Assembly (NCBI RefSeq): GCF_024169315.1
Contig: NZ_JALJWR010000001.1
Location: forward strand, 1,881,501-1,945,500
Length of the DNA stretch: 64,000 nt
Direction: 5' to 3'
Source of the DNA: Pseudomonas migulae
Lineage (GTDB): Bacteria > Pseudomonadota > Gammaproteobacteria > Pseudomonadales > Pseudomonadaceae
The translations under genes were made by a program, and so were the position numbers. This document shows, one piece after another, positions 52,551-62,191 of this stretch. The notes beneath the pieces were generated by a model that was not told the origin of the DNA, searched no databases, and was given only the letters and a program-made list of their open reading frames with translations. Position 1 is the first letter of the stretch. Each line of letters starts with the position of its first letter.

Positions 52551-52641
52551 CTGTGGGAGCGGGCTTGCTCGCGAAAGCGGTGTAACAGTCAACGCAGATG
52601 TTGAATGTTAGTCAGCCTTCGCGAGCAAGCCCGCTCCCACA
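52551..52641. repeat. REP doublet (REPIN-like)
   Basis: CTGTGGGAGCGGGCTTGCTC and GAGCAAGCCCGCTCCCAC, inverted, with about 50 nt between them. It lies between ycaC and the channel gene, which read the same way. Confidence 0.9.
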
Positions 52642-52663
52642 TTAGGTTTTGTTGTGTCAGTAA

Positions 52664-53290
52664 TTACTTGCTATCGGTCAGCGCGTTGTAGCTGGTAAAC
52701 AGGTTGCGGTAATCCGGGATGTGGTTGGAGAACAAGGTGCCCAAGCCTTCCACGTCGTTGCGCCAGTCGCGGTGCAGCTCACAGGCCAGGCCGAACCAGG
52801 TCATCAGTTGCGCACCGGAGGACGACATGCGGTCCCAGGCCGATTGGCGGGTCAGCTCGTTGAACGTGCCGGAAGCGTCGGTCACCACGAACACTTCAAA
52901 GCCTTCCGCCAGGGCCGACAGTGCCGGGAACGCCACGCACACCTCGGTCACCACCCCGGCGATGATCAGTTGCTTTTTGCCGGTGGCCTTGATCGCCTTG
53001 ACGAAATCTTCGTTGTCCCAGGCATTGATCTGGCCAGGACGGGCGATGTAGGGCGCATCCGGGAACAGTGCCTTGAGTTCAGGCACCAGCGGACCGTTAG
53101 GGCCGGTTTCGAAACTGGTGGTCAGGATGGTCGGCAACTTGAAGTACTTGGCCAGGTCAGCCAGGGCCAGCACGTTGTTCTTGAAACGGTCCGGTTCGAT
53201 GTCCCGCACCAGAGACAGCAGGCCCGCCTGATGATCCACCAACAGAACGGCGGCGTTATCCTTGTCGAGACGTTTGTAAGAAGTAGTCAT
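52664..53290 (-). CDS. ycaC: YcaC isochorismatase-fold hydrolase
   Basis: The 208-residue cysteine hydrolase is very like E. coli YcaC over its whole length: LDKDNAAVLLVDHQAGLLSL, RDIEPDRFKNNVLAL, YIARPGQINAWDNEDFVKAI, and the Cys in GVVTEVCVAFPALSAL. Asp19 and Cys118 correspond to the YcaC active site. The natural substrate of YcaC is not established. It is 56 nt after a paralogue on the same strand. Confidence 0.93.
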   Translation of the reverse strand: MTTSYKRLDKDNAAVLLVDHQAGLLSLVRDIEPDRFKNNVLALADLAKYFKLPTILTTSFETGPNGPLVPELKALFPDAPYIARPGQINAWDNEDFVKAIKATGKKQLIIAGVVTEVCVAFPALSALAEGFEVFVVTDASGTFNELTRQSAWDRMSSSGAQLMTWFGLACELHRDWRNDVEGLGTLFSNHIPDYRNLFTSYNALTDSK

Positions 53291-53346
53291 TGCAGTAGTC
53301 CTCGCGTGTTATCGATGCCGAGTGGAAGTCGGCGTGGGGTACCCGG

Positions 53347-54030
53347 TTAGCGCTGGGAATCCAGCACTTCGTGTTCGTTCGCCACTTGCTGAGCCTTGAG
53401 GTAACTCTCGATCAGCAATTGATAATGCGGCATGGCCTGGGCATAGACAGCCGCCCACTGCTCGGCATCCGGACGGTTCCACGAGCCTTGCAGCTCAGAG
53501 AGCGTAGCCATGATGTCGATCGGCACCACCCCGGCTTGTGCCAAACGGGCAATGGTCAGATCAGTGGCCAGTTTCGAGTGGTTGCCGGAAGCGTCGACCA
53601 CCGCAAACACTTTGTAGCCTTCATGCACCGCCGCGATGGACGGAAACGCCAGGCATACGCTGGTCAGGGTGCCGGCGATCACCAGGGTTCTCTTGCCGGT
53701 GGCTTTCACTGCCGCGTGAAACTCGGCATTGTCCCAAGCGTTGATTTCACCTTTGCGTGCCACGTATTGAGCATGCGGCGCAGCCTCGTGGATTTCCGGA
53801 ATCAACGGCCCGTTCGGCCCTTGCGGTACGGAAGCGGTGGTGATCACCGGCATCTTCAGCAACGTCGCCGCTTTGGCCAGCGCGATGGCGTTGGCGCGCA
53901 GTTGCGGCACGTCCATGTCCTTGACGATCTGGAACAACCCGCTTTGGTGGTCGATCAGCAGCATCGCGCTGTCGTTGGGATCGATGGTCGGTTTCTGACC
54001 ATTGAAGTTGGCCGCGTTGACGGTACTCAT
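53347..54030 (-). CDS. Isochorismatase-fold cysteine hydrolase, YcaC paralogue
   Basis: The 227-residue protein shares the YcaC layout: the active-site Asp in [29 protein letters not shown], and the catalytic Cys in [16 protein letters not shown]. It differs by a 10-residue N-terminal extension and by Lys in place of Pro in the ARxGxINAWDN stretch. It is upstream of ycaC and downstream of the pirin gene, all leftward. Substrate unknown. Confidence 0.9.
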   Translation of the reverse strand: MSTVNAANFNGQKPTIDPNDSAMLLIDHQSGLFQIVKDMDVPQLRANAIALAKAATLLKMPVITTASVPQGPNGPLIPEIHEAAPHAQYVARKGEINAWDNAEFHAAVKATGKRTLVIAGTLTSVCLAFPSIAAVHEGYKVFAVVDASGNHSKLATDLTIARLAQAGVVPIDIMATLSELQGSWNRPDAEQWAAVYAQAMPHYQLLIESYLKAQQVANEHEVLDSQR

Positions 54031-54122
54031 GTGCGTCTCCTCATTATTTCAGGCAACAGCCATCCCTGGCCTTAGAACCGGCCTACGCATCCTGTGTAGA
54101 GCGGGTTGTTGAACCTGTAGGG

Positions 54123-54989
54123 TTAACCGTGCATCTGGCCGAACCGACCGGACTGGAAGTCGGCAAAGGCCTGGTGAATCTCTTGCTCGCTGTTCATCAC
54201 GAACGGGCCGTGGCCGACGATCGGTTCGTCGATCGGCTCGCCGCTGAGCAGCAACACCACTGCGTCGTTATTGGCTTCCAGACTGATCTGGTTGCCGTTG
54301 CGTTCGAACAACGCCAACTGCCCTTCGCGCACCAGTTCCAGGCCGTTGACCTGAACCGTGCCGCGCAGCACGACCAGCGCGGTGTTGCGGCCTTCAAGCA
54401 GATCGAGGGTCAGCAACTTGCCGCCGTTCAGGCGCAGGTCCCAGACGTCGACCGGGGTGAATGTCCGTGCAGGACCGGTATGGCCGTCGAACTCACCGGC
54501 GATCAGACGCAGGCTGCCGGCCTTGTCCTTGAGCGGGATGCTCGGAATGTCGCCGTCGAGAATCGTCTGGTAACCGGCATCGGCCATTTTGTCCTTGGCC
54601 GGCAGGTTGACCCACAGTTGCACCATTTCCAGAGTGCCGCCGGTTTTGGCGAACCCTTCGGAGTGGAATTCTTCGTGAAGAATCCCCGAGGCGGCGGTCA
54701 TCCATTGCACATCGCCCGGGCCGATCTTGCCGCCGCTGCCGGTGGAGTCGCGGTGCTCCAGTTCGCCCTTATAAACGATAGTCACGGTTTCAAAACCGCG
54801 GTGCGGATGCTGACCAACGCCACGACGCTCGGTGGTCGGGGTGAACTCAGCGGGGCCGGCGTGATCCAGCAGCAAAAACGGGCTGATGTGTTTGCCCAGG
54901 TTGTCGTAGGAAAACAGCGTACGAACCGGAAAACCGTCGCCGACCCAATGGGTCCGTGGGCTGGTGTAGATGCCGATGATGTTTTTCAT
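54123..54989 (-). CDS. Pirin-family bicupin protein
   Basis: The 288-residue protein has the pirin N-terminal cupin with metal ligands in GVGQHPHRGFETVTIVYKGE (His pair), and HEEFHSE with a later His and Glu, plus a second cupin (LRGTVQVNGLELVREGQLAL). Bacterial pirins can act as quercetinases or regulators. The ATG at 54989 is preferred over one 12 codons upstream. It is divergent from a LysR regulator, which probably controls it and the two hydrolase genes. Confidence 0.9.
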   Translation of the reverse strand: MKNIIGIYTSPRTHWVGDGFPVRTLFSYDNLGKHISPFLLLDHAGPAEFTPTTERRGVGQHPHRGFETVTIVYKGELEHRDSTGSGGKIGPGDVQWMTAASGILHEEFHSEGFAKTGGTLEMVQLWVNLPAKDKMADAGYQTILDGDIPSIPLKDKAGSLRLIAGEFDGHTGPARTFTPVDVWDLRLNGGKLLTLDLLEGRNTALVVLRGTVQVNGLELVREGQLALFERNGNQISLEANNDAVVLLLSGEPIDEPIVGHGPFVMNSEQEIHQAFADFQSGRFGQMHG

Positions 54990-55093
54990 GCTGCCTCCAA
55001 TTCTGTGGTTTGACGCGATGAACAAAGCTTAAAACCGAAGCCTTTAGTGCGCTAGACTGCAAAAATCAGCCTTAGCGTTCTATATGGAGAACG

Positions 55094-56002
55094 ATGGTGG
55101 AAGATCTCAACACCCTCTACTACTTCACCCAAGTGGTGGAACATCAGGGTTTCGCCGCGGCCGGGCGGGCACTGGACATGCCCAAATCGAAGCTCAGCCG
55201 GCGCATCGCCGAGCTTGAAGAGCGCCTCGGCGTACGCCTGCTGCATCGCACCAGTCGGCATTGTTCGTTGACGGAAATCGGCCAGGCCTATTACCAGCGC
55301 TGCCTGGCCATGCGCGTCGAAGCGGAAAGCGCCGCCGAACTGATCGAACGCAACCGCTCCGAACCCCAGGGCCTGGTGCGCATCAGTTGCCCGACGGCGC
55401 TGCTCAATACCTGGGTCGGGCCGATGCTGACCCGCTACATGCTCAAGTACCCGCTGGTGGAATTGTTCATCGAGAGCACCAACCGCCGGGTCGACTTGAT
55501 CCACGAGGGGTTCGACATTGCCCTGCGCGTTCGCTTTCCGCCGCTGGAAAACACCGACATGGTGATGAAGGTGCTGGGCAACAGCACTCAATGCCTGGTG
55601 GGCAGCCCGGCGTTCGCCGAACGGCTGTCGTCGCCCGCCTCCCCGGCCGACCTCAGCGGTTTACCGAGCGTGCACTGGGGCGCGGCGCAGCGTGAATACC
55701 AGTGGGAGTTGCTGGGCGCGGACGGCGCAAGTGCGCTGATTCGGCACGCGCCGCGCATGGTCACCGACGACCTGCTGGCCTTGCGTCACGCCGTGCTCGC
55801 GGGCATCGGCGTCGCGCACCTGCCCAGCGTGGTGGTACGCGATGACATCGCCGCCGGACGCCTGTTGGAACTGGTGCCAGGCTGGGCGCCCAAGTGCGGG
55901 ATCGTCCACGCGATCTTCCCGTCGCGCCGTGGACTGCTGCCATCAGTGCGGGCGTTGATCGACTTTCTGGGGGAGGAATTCAGTCACAGCGATATTGCGT
56001 GA
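55094..56002 (+). CDS. LysR-family transcriptional regulator
   Basis: The 302-residue LysR protein has the N-terminal HTH (FTQVVEHQGFAAAGRALDMP, KSKLSRRIAELEERLGVRLL) and the periplasmic-binding-like effector domain (GLVRISCPTALLNTWVGPML). It is transcribed away from the pirin gene with about 100 nt between the starts, the classical arrangement for LysR regulation of a divergent target. Effector unknown. Confidence 0.93.
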   Translation: MVEDLNTLYYFTQVVEHQGFAAAGRALDMPKSKLSRRIAELEERLGVRLLHRTSRHCSLTEIGQAYYQRCLAMRVEAESAAELIERNRSEPQGLVRISCPTALLNTWVGPMLTRYMLKYPLVELFIESTNRRVDLIHEGFDIALRVRFPPLENTDMVMKVLGNSTQCLVGSPAFAERLSSPASPADLSGLPSVHWGAAQREYQWELLGADGASALIRHAPRMVTDDLLALRHAVLAGIGVAHLPSVVVRDDIAAGRLLELVPGWAPKCGIVHAIFPSRRGLLPSVRALIDFLGEEFSHSDIA

Positions 56003-56042
56003 AGGACTCGACACACGGGGCTGGCGGAGTTTTTATTTCGGA

Positions 56043-56080
56043 CATAATATCAGCGCAGATTACAACCATAATATCAGCGC
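56043..56080. promoter_or_regulatory. 14-bp direct repeat ahead of a thioesterase gene
   Basis: CATAATATCAGCGC occurs at 56043-56056 and 56067-56080, with starts 24 bp apart (just over two helical turns). It ends 18 nt before the start of the thioesterase gene. It could be an operator pair. Perfect identity is seen directly; the role is a guess. Confidence 0.45.
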
Positions 56081-56098
56081 CCGTCCGAGGACATGATC

Positions 56099-56638
56099 AT
56101 GCAAAGCCCCAACCGAGAAGCCACCCTCGCCCAATGGATTGCCCAGGAAGACGCCATGCGCGCACGTCTGGCCGGCCCGGGCAGTCTGTCGATGGCCGAG
56201 GTCAGCGCGCTGTCGCCCACCGAGTTTTTCAACGGCATCGGCAACGGTGAACTGCCCTCGCCGCCCATCGGCACGCTGATGGATTTCATCCCCATCGAAT
56301 GGTCGGCCGGGCTGTTCATCTTCCAGGGCACGCCGGATTCGCGGCATTACAACCCGCTGGGCAGCGTGCATGGCGGTTATGCGGCGACCTTGCTGGACTC
56401 GTGCATGGGGTGCGCCATTCACACGCAGCTGAAAAAGGGCCAGGGGTATACGACGCTGGATCTGCGCATCAGCTACGTTCGCGCGTTGACCGGTGCCAGT
56501 GGGCCGGTGCGGGCCGAGGGCAAGATTGTTCATCTGGGACGTTCGACGGCGCTGGCCGAGGGGCGGATTTATGATGTGGATGGGCGGTTGTATGCCACCG
56601 GATCGACGACTTGCATGATTCTTGAGGCGCGGGGGTAA
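56099..56638 (+). CDS. PaaI-type hotdog thioesterase family protein
   Basis: The 179-residue hotdog-fold protein has the signature GSVHGGYAATLLDSCMGCA with the HGG and Asp region of PaaI-like thioesterases, followed by TTLDLRISYVRALTG. Residues 1-70 form an N-terminal extension. The ATG at 56099 is 7 nt after GAGGA; an ATG at 56093 is too close to it. It is a single gene downstream of the LysR gene. Which acyl-CoA it cleaves is unknown. Confidence 0.85.
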   Translation: MQSPNREATLAQWIAQEDAMRARLAGPGSLSMAEVSALSPTEFFNGIGNGELPSPPIGTLMDFIPIEWSAGLFIFQGTPDSRHYNPLGSVHGGYAATLLDSCMGCAIHTQLKKGQGYTTLDLRISYVRALTGASGPVRAEGKIVHLGRSTALAEGRIYDVDGRLYATGSTTCMILEARG

Positions 56639-56660
56639 ATCCTCAGCCCGAGTCGCGGCC

Positions 56661-56736
56661 TTCGCGAGCAAGCCCGCTCCCACATTGGCTTTGTGTACAC
56701 CGAAGATCCCCTGTGGGAGCGGGCTTGCTCGCGAAG
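56661..56736. repeat. REP doublet (REPIN-like)
   Basis: CTTCGCGAGCAAGCCCGCTC and GAGCGGGCTTGCTCGCGAAG, inverted with a short inner spacer. It is located between the thioesterase gene and dkgB. Confidence 0.88.
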
Positions 56737-56883
56737 GGGCCAGACCAGACACCATCAATCCCCCCAGACTGCCTTCCGATTCATGACTTGCGGTAAACAG
56801 TGCTTTGCCCCACCAGCGGTTTTTCTCAAGGATGCGGGCGCGGATACTCGTGCCCATTCCCACTGCAAACCCTGGAGTCATTG

Positions 56884-57687
56884 ATGTCTATTCCCGCATT
56901 CGGTCTTGGTACGTTTCGCTTGCAAGGCCAGGTGGTCATCGATTCGGTCAGCACCGGCCTGGAGCTGGGCTATCGGGTCATCGATACCGCGCAGATCTAC
57001 GAAAACGAAGCCGAGGTCGGCGAGGCCATCGCGGCCAGTGGCATTGCCCGTGAAGAGCTGTTCATCACCAGCAAGATCTGGGTGGCCAACTTCGCCAAAG
57101 ACCGCTTGATCGACAGCCTCAAGGAAAGCCTGAGCAAACTGCAAACCGACTACCTGGACCTGACTCTGATCCACTGGCCATCGCCGGAAGACCAGGTGCC
57201 CGTCGAAGAATTCATGGGCGCCCTGCTCGAAGCCAAACAGCTCGGTCTGACCCGCCAGATCGGCGTTTCAAACTTCACCGTCGACCTGATGAAACAGGCC
57301 ATCGCCGCCGTCGGTGCAGAGAACATCGCCACCAACCAGATCGAACTGCACCCGTACCTGCAAAACCGCAAGGTCGTCGAGTTCGCGCAAAGCCAGGGCA
57401 TCCGGATCACCTCTTACATGACCCTGGCTTACGGTGAAGTGTTGAAAGACCCGGTCATCCAGCAGATCGCCGATCGCCTGCAAGCCACACCGGCACAAGT
57501 GACGCTGGCCTGGGCGATGCAATCGGGTTACGCGGTGATTCCTTCGTCGACCAAACGCGCCAACCTGCAAAGCAACCTGAAAGCCTGCGCCCTGACATTG
57601 AGCGATGCCGACATGGCGCTGATCGCCGGTCTTGAACGCGGCCAGCGCCTGACCAGCCCCAAAGGCATCGCGCCGCACTGGGATTAA
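56884..57687 (+). CDS. dkgB: 2,5-didehydrogluconate reductase DkgB (aldo/keto reductase)
   Basis: The 267-residue aldo/keto reductase matches E. coli DkgB nearly throughout: [74 protein letters not shown] and [18 protein letters not shown]. The catalytic Tyr is in AQIYENE and the catalytic His in LIHWPS. DkgB-type enzymes use NADPH to reduce 2,5-diketogluconate, methylglyoxal and other aldehydes. The ATG at 56884 matches the family start. It converges with the hybrid kinase gene with a 3-nt gap. Confidence 0.94.
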   Translation: MSIPAFGLGTFRLQGQVVIDSVSTGLELGYRVIDTAQIYENEAEVGEAIAASGIAREELFITSKIWVANFAKDRLIDSLKESLSKLQTDYLDLTLIHWPSPEDQVPVEEFMGALLEAKQLGLTRQIGVSNFTVDLMKQAIAAVGAENIATNQIELHPYLQNRKVVEFAQSQGIRITSYMTLAYGEVLKDPVIQQIADRLQATPAQVTLAWAMQSGYAVIPSSTKRANLQSNLKACALTLSDADMALIAGLERGQRLTSPKGIAPHWD

Positions 57688-57690
57688 GAT

Positions 57691-60600
57691 TCAACCCTGC
57701 GCCAGGCGTTGGTCCAGGCGCGTCATGGCCTGCTGCAACTGATCGACCGCGGCGTCGATCTGTGCAGCATGGCCCTCTGTGCAGGCACGCTCCAGTGCCT
57801 CGCAACACTCGATCAGACCGACCGCCCGAACCATCAACGCCCCGCCCTTGATACGGTGCGCAAGCGTGCGAAGCACCTGCTGCTCGCCACTCGCGTGCGC
57901 CTCGAGCAGCTCATTCCGATCCATGCGATTGGTCGTGACCACGTCACGCAACAATTGCGTGATCAATTCATCGTCGCCACCGACGTATTGCAGCAGGCCA
58001 TCCAGATCGATCTCGGGGGTTTCAGAGGCGTCGATAACCGGCACGGGTTCACCTGCAAACCGGGAGGCTAACCACGCACTCAGATCCGGCAGGCCGACCG
58101 GTTTGAACAGGCAGTCATCCATGCCCGCTTCCAGGCAGCGGGCCTTCTCATCGGGTTGCGCATTGGCGGTCAACCCCAGAATCAACGTTGGTGGCAATCC
58201 TTGCGCACGCTCTTCATCACGTATCGCACCCGTCAATTCATAACCGTCGAGCACCGGCATGTTGCAATCGGTCATGACCACATCGAATTGAGATTCGCGC
58301 CACCTCTCGAGTCCTTGCCGCCCCTCCTCCGCGACCATCACGCTGTGCCCCAGATAACCTAACTGCCGGGACATCAACAGACGGTTGGCCGGGTAATCGT
58401 CGACCACCAGAATCGTCAGTGGCCGGGTCGCCGCCTGTTCCTCGTTTTCAGGTGACTCACCAGGCGATAACGATTGCAACTCGGGCAGCTCAAGGCTGAC
58501 GTCGATCTGCGTCCCGTGCCCTAGAACGCTGTCGAGTTGCAACCGGCCGCCCATCATTTCGCACAGGGTACGGCTGATGACCAACCCCAGCCCCGAACCC
58601 TGCCGACCTGAATCCGGATTGTTTCCTGCCTGCACGAACGAGCTGAACAGGCGCTGCTGATCAAGTGCGCTGATGCCGATGCCGGTGTCTGCAATGCGTA
58701 CGCTGACAGCCAGATGCCCCGCCACTCCAGGTTCGACCCGCAGTGTCAGGCTCACTTCACCTTCACGGGTAAATTTGATGGCGTTACTCAGAAGATTGGA
58801 CAGCACCTGCTTGAAGCGCGTGGGGTCGATCAGCACGTCACAGTCGCTGCGCTTATCCAGATCGACACGCCATTCCAGCCCCTTCTGCCGCGCCAGGCCT
58901 TCGAACACCCGGCACACCGATTCGACCAGCGTATGAAGATTGGCCCGCTCCGGTGTCAGGGACAAATGCCCAGACTCAATGCGGGCGATGTCCAGAATGT
59001 CGCCAATCAACGCCAGCAATTGTTTCCCGGCACTGGACGCCACTTCGATGGCCGGACGGTCAGTGACGCCTTCATCCGCCCGTTTCAGCGCCAGCTCGAG
59101 CATGCCTAGCAACGCATTCATCGGCGTGCGGATTTCATGGCTCATGGTGGCCAGAAACGTGGTTTTCGCCCGGTTGGCATCGTCCGCGGCGTCCTTGGCC
59201 TCCTGCAACTGACTGAGCAACTGCTGACGCAGGCGAATCTGCCGGCGCTGCCAGGCAATCCACGCCAGCGCCAGCAACAACGAGGCACCGGCGGCGGCAA
59301 ATGCCTGGAGAATGTCCTGACGATGACCCAGCCAGAAACTGGGCTCAACCATCAGGTCATTGCGCCAGCGGCCAGTCATTTCATCGATTTCTTCAGGTGG
59401 AATGCTCAGCAGTGCCTTGTCCAGAATCGAATGCAGCACCACCGCTTCGCGACCGGTCGCCAGGGTGCTGCGGGCCGGGTCGGTGCCGACGGTGCTGGTC
59501 ACTTGCAGCCGGTCACGATACTGCCGGGAAATCATGACCCTGGCACCGATCAGCGAGTTGATGCCGCCATCGGCCTTGCCTTGGGCAACCATTTCCATCG
59601 CCTGCGCCGTCAATGGCGCATTGACCATTTCAATCTGCGGAAAGTGCTGACGAATGAACTCACCGGTACTGTTGCCCTGGGTGACAGCCAGTGTTTTACC
59701 GGCCATTTCATCCAATGTCCGGGGACTGCCCGGCGCGACACGCGTCACCAGCACATTAGGACTGGTCAAGAACGGCCGGGTGAAACGCAACTCGGTTTCA
59801 CGTTCGATGCTGGGGCTGATCCCGGCGACCAGATCGACCTGCCCGGTCCTGATCCATTCCAGCATTTCAGCCACTGACCGGGTCGGTTGAATGTCGAACT
59901 TCAAGCCTGTGCGCAAGCTGATTTTCGCCAGGACATCAATGCTGATGCCCCGGTACTTCCCCTCACTGTCGATGAAGGAAATCGGCATGAGGTTTTCGTT
60001 GATCGCTACTCGCAAACGCGGATGATCGTCGAGCCAGCGTTGCTCGAGCACGCTGAAGCGCGGGGCGTCAGTGCCGGCGATGGAGGTCCCGCTGCCGCCC
60101 CAGCGGCGCAGGATGTTCATCCGTTCATTGGTCGGGATCGCCGCCAGCGCCCGGTTGACGATGCGTTGCAACTGCTGGTTGTCGCGGCTCATCGCGAACG
60201 CGAAACGCCCGGACTCCAGCAGCGAAAAATCGGCCAGTTGCACATTGTTGAGGTAGTTTTTGCTGATCAGGTAGTTGGCGCTGATGGCGTCGCTCAGGAC
60301 TGCGTCCGCCTGACGGAACGCAACGGCTCCCACCGCCTCAAGCGTCGAGGGAAACAGCTCGACATTCGCCTTGGGATAAATCGCCCGCACTTGCTGCTCG
60401 GGCAAATAGTGGTAGAGCATTGCCAGCCGTTTACCGGCCAGATCAGGGTCAAGCGGCGCGGACGAATCCGTGCGGGTCAACACGACGGGTTGATCGTCCG
60501 CATAGGCACCGGACATCCGCAACTGTGGATCCTCGACCTCATAACGATTGGCTGTTCCCAGCACATCAGCCGTGCCTTCCTTGATCGCCCGCACCGCCTC

Positions 60601-60924
60601 GTCCCGCGATGCGTAGCGGCGGACATCGATCTCCACGTGCAACAACTGCTTGAGCAGCCCGGCATAATCAGCCGTCAACCCTTCGTAGTCAGTACCGGTG
60701 GTGGTGATGTCGAAGGGCGGATAATCCGGCGCCGAGATGGCCAGCACCAACCGGCCCTTTTGCCGCAGCAGCCGCGAATCGGCATCCGACAGTTTGACGT
60801 CGTAGCCGTCGACAGTGGAGCGTCCCAGCAAATTCAGGGTTTTCGGTTGTGCGCAGACACTGGATATCAGACAGCCCAGCAGCGCGAGGAGTAGCAGGCA
60901 ACGCGGACGTCGGAAGGTCTTCAT
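57691..60924 (-). CDS. BvgS/EvgS-like hybrid sensor histidine kinase
   Basis: The 1077-residue protein has a signal segment (to about residue 25), two tandem periplasmic solute-binding (Venus-flytrap) domains at about 58-280 and 303-525, and a membrane helix near 540-560. The kinase core has His596 (SHEIRTPMNALLGM) and an ATPase domain (NLLSNAIKFTREGE, GSGLGLVISRTL). A receiver with Asp886 (VVMTDCNMP) and a C-terminal HPt domain with His1023 (AHRIKGGAL) follow. This is the BvgS/EvgS phosphorelay layout without a visible PAS domain. The partner regulator gene ends directly before it. Confidence 0.93.
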   Translation of the reverse strand: MKTFRRPRCLLLLALLGCLISSVCAQPKTLNLLGRSTVDGYDVKLSDADSRLLRQKGRLVLAISAPDYPPFDITTTGTDYEGLTADYAGLLKQLLHVEIDVRRYASRDEAVRAIKEGTADVLGTANRYEVEDPQLRMSGAYADDQPVVLTRTDSSAPLDPDLAGKRLAMLYHYLPEQQVRAIYPKANVELFPSTLEAVGAVAFRQADAVLSDAISANYLISKNYLNNVQLADFSLLESGRFAFAMSRDNQQLQRIVNRALAAIPTNERMNILRRWGGSGTSIAGTDAPRFSVLEQRWLDDHPRLRVAINENLMPISFIDSEGKYRGISIDVLAKISLRTGLKFDIQPTRSVAEMLEWIRTGQVDLVAGISPSIERETELRFTRPFLTSPNVLVTRVAPGSPRTLDEMAGKTLAVTQGNSTGEFIRQHFPQIEMVNAPLTAQAMEMVAQGKADGGINSLIGARVMISRQYRDRLQVTSTVGTDPARSTLATGREAVVLHSILDKALLSIPPEEIDEMTGRWRNDLMVEPSFWLGHRQDILQAFAAAGASLLLALAWIAWQRRQIRLRQQLLSQLQEAKDAADDANRAKTTFLATMSHEIRTPMNALLGMLELALKRADEGVTDRPAIEVASSAGKQLLALIGDILDIARIESGHLSLTPERANLHTLVESVCRVFEGLARQKGLEWRVDLDKRSDCDVLIDPTRFKQVLSNLLSNAIKFTREGEVSLTLRVEPGVAGHLAVSVRIADTGIGISALDQQRLFSSFVQAGNNPDSGRQGSGLGLVISRTLCEMMGGRLQLDSVLGHGTQIDVSLELPELQSLSPGESPENEEQAATRPLTILVVDDYPANRLLMSRQLGYLGHSVMVAEEGRQGLERWRESQFDVVMTDCNMPVLDGYELTGAIRDEERAQGLPPTLILGLTANAQPDEKARCLEAGMDDCLFKPVGLPDLSAWLASRFAGEPVPVIDASETPEIDLDGLLQYVGGDDELITQLLRDVVTTNRMDRNELLEAHASGEQQVLRTLAHRIKGGALMVRAVGLIECCEALERACTEGHAAQIDAAVDQLQQAMTRLDQRLAQG

Positions 60925-61545
60925 TCAGATCAGATGATTGCGTTTGGCGAAATCCCGCAGATGAACCTTGGATTCGACGTTGAGTTTTTCTGTCAATCGA
61001 GTCTTGTAAGTGCTGACCGTCTTGTGACTGAGATGCATGAGTTCGGCGATTGCCTTGTTGCTCATGCCATGGGCCAGGTACCGACAAATGGTCAGTTCGC
61101 GGTTGGAAAGGCTTTCAATCATCTGCTTTTCGCTGAGTTGCAACGAACTCAATGCAACTGAGGGCAGGCTTTGGAAGTAGGTATAACCATTCATGACGGC
61201 GCGTAAGGCTTTTTGCAAATGCTGCAAATCGTTGGATTTGGACACATAGGCTGAAGCACCGGCACGCATGCAACGTTCTTGATAATAGATACGCTCCAGA
61301 GAGGTAAACACCACCACCTGGCACTGCATTTCATTGGCATAAATACGGTCCAGCACATCCAGCCCAGGCATCTCAGGCATGTCCAGATCCAGCACCACCA
61401 CTTTAGGTTGATGTTCTCGAATCATCGGAATGACCTCGTTGCCTTTTGATGCCTCGAAGATGGGCTGAAAGCCTTCCTGTGTAAGCAGAATTTTCAGTGC
61501 TCCGAGAACCACCGGATGGTCGTCCGCTATCAGCGCTGACTTCAT
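60925..61545 (-). CDS. BvgA/EvgA-like response regulator (LuxR output)
   Basis: The 206-residue regulator has a receiver (ALIADDHPVVLGALKILL, phospho-Asp in KVVVLDLDMPEMPGLD, Lys in AYVSKSND) and a LuxR-type HTH (LSNRELTICRYLAHGMSNKA, HLSHKTVSTYKTRL). The ATG at 61545 gives the usual start. Its stop codon abuts the ATG of the hybrid kinase gene with zero gap. It is the likely target of the kinase HPt domain. Confidence 0.94.
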   Translation of the reverse strand: MKSALIADDHPVVLGALKILLTQEGFQPIFEASKGNEVIPMIREHQPKVVVLDLDMPEMPGLDVLDRIYANEMQCQVVVFTSLERIYYQERCMRAGASAYVSKSNDLQHLQKALRAVMNGYTYFQSLPSVALSSLQLSEKQMIESLSNRELTICRYLAHGMSNKAIAELMHLSHKTVSTYKTRLTEKLNVESKVHLRDFAKRNHLI

Positions 61546-61655
61546 GGCAACTCCCTGTGCAAATACACGACGAGGGGACAAAGAATGTCCATGGGCCGGA
61601 CCCGGGTTAGACGCACTGGCTGCGCGAAGACTCTTGCACGGAAATCCGTACCAGA

Positions 61656-62069
61656 CTACCTGACAGAAATGACAGTACCGACGAACGGTAATCGAGGATC
61701 AACCCCTGCCATCAACCGCTGAATGCACGCCAGATCAGGCAGTGCGGCGAGGCTCAGCTGAACGTTCTGCTGCTCGCACGCAGGGATCGACGGCGACTTC
61801 ACCTGCTCGGCGTCGTAGATCAATGCGTGATGAACCTGCGGGTTATCGAGGAAGAAATCAGGCAGGTCGAAACCTTCGCCCGCCAGTGAGGCATTGATGA
61901 CCACCAGATCAAAAGGCTCGCTCCCGTACTCGACCAGCGTCAGCAATTCCGCAAGGTCCTGCACCGGCGCCACGCGGTAGTAATCGAGCCGGTTGAACAG
62001 GCGCTCGATTCTCATCCGCTGGAAATGCTGTTCGTCGGCAATCAGGATTCGCAACGCTTTATTCGGCAA
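61656..62069 (-). CDS. Degenerate stand-alone receiver-domain protein
   Basis: The 137-residue protein keeps the receiver start ALRILIADEQHFQRMRIERL, with an acidic pair at Asp12-Glu13. The phospho-acceptor position in FDLVVINASLAG is Asn59, not Asp, and the conserved Thr/Ser and Lys of receivers are not found where expected. It therefore cannot be phosphorylated in the usual way. It lies 110 nt upstream of the regulator/kinase pair on the same strand and may modulate them. Role unknown. Confidence 0.7.
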   Translation of the reverse strand: MPNKALRILIADEQHFQRMRIERLFNRLDYYRVAPVQDLAELLTLVEYGSEPFDLVVINASLAGEGFDLPDFFLDNPQVHHALIYDAEQVKSPSIPACEQQNVQLSLAALPDLACIQRLMAGVDPRLPFVGTVISVR

Positions 62070-62191
62070 CCGGGGCCCCCAGGAGGGTTTCAGATTCGTG
62101 AGGCCGCAAGGCTACGGAAGAGCCAAGGTGTTTTCTGTAGGACTATTCCTAAAAACCAGGGCATCAGTCCGTTGTCAGGGAAGAATCCGCG

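Noticed and set aside
52664..53290. Missing catalytic Lys in the YcaC protein (ARPG instead of ARKG)
   Set aside because: E. coli YcaC has the same ARPG stretch, so this is normal for the family.
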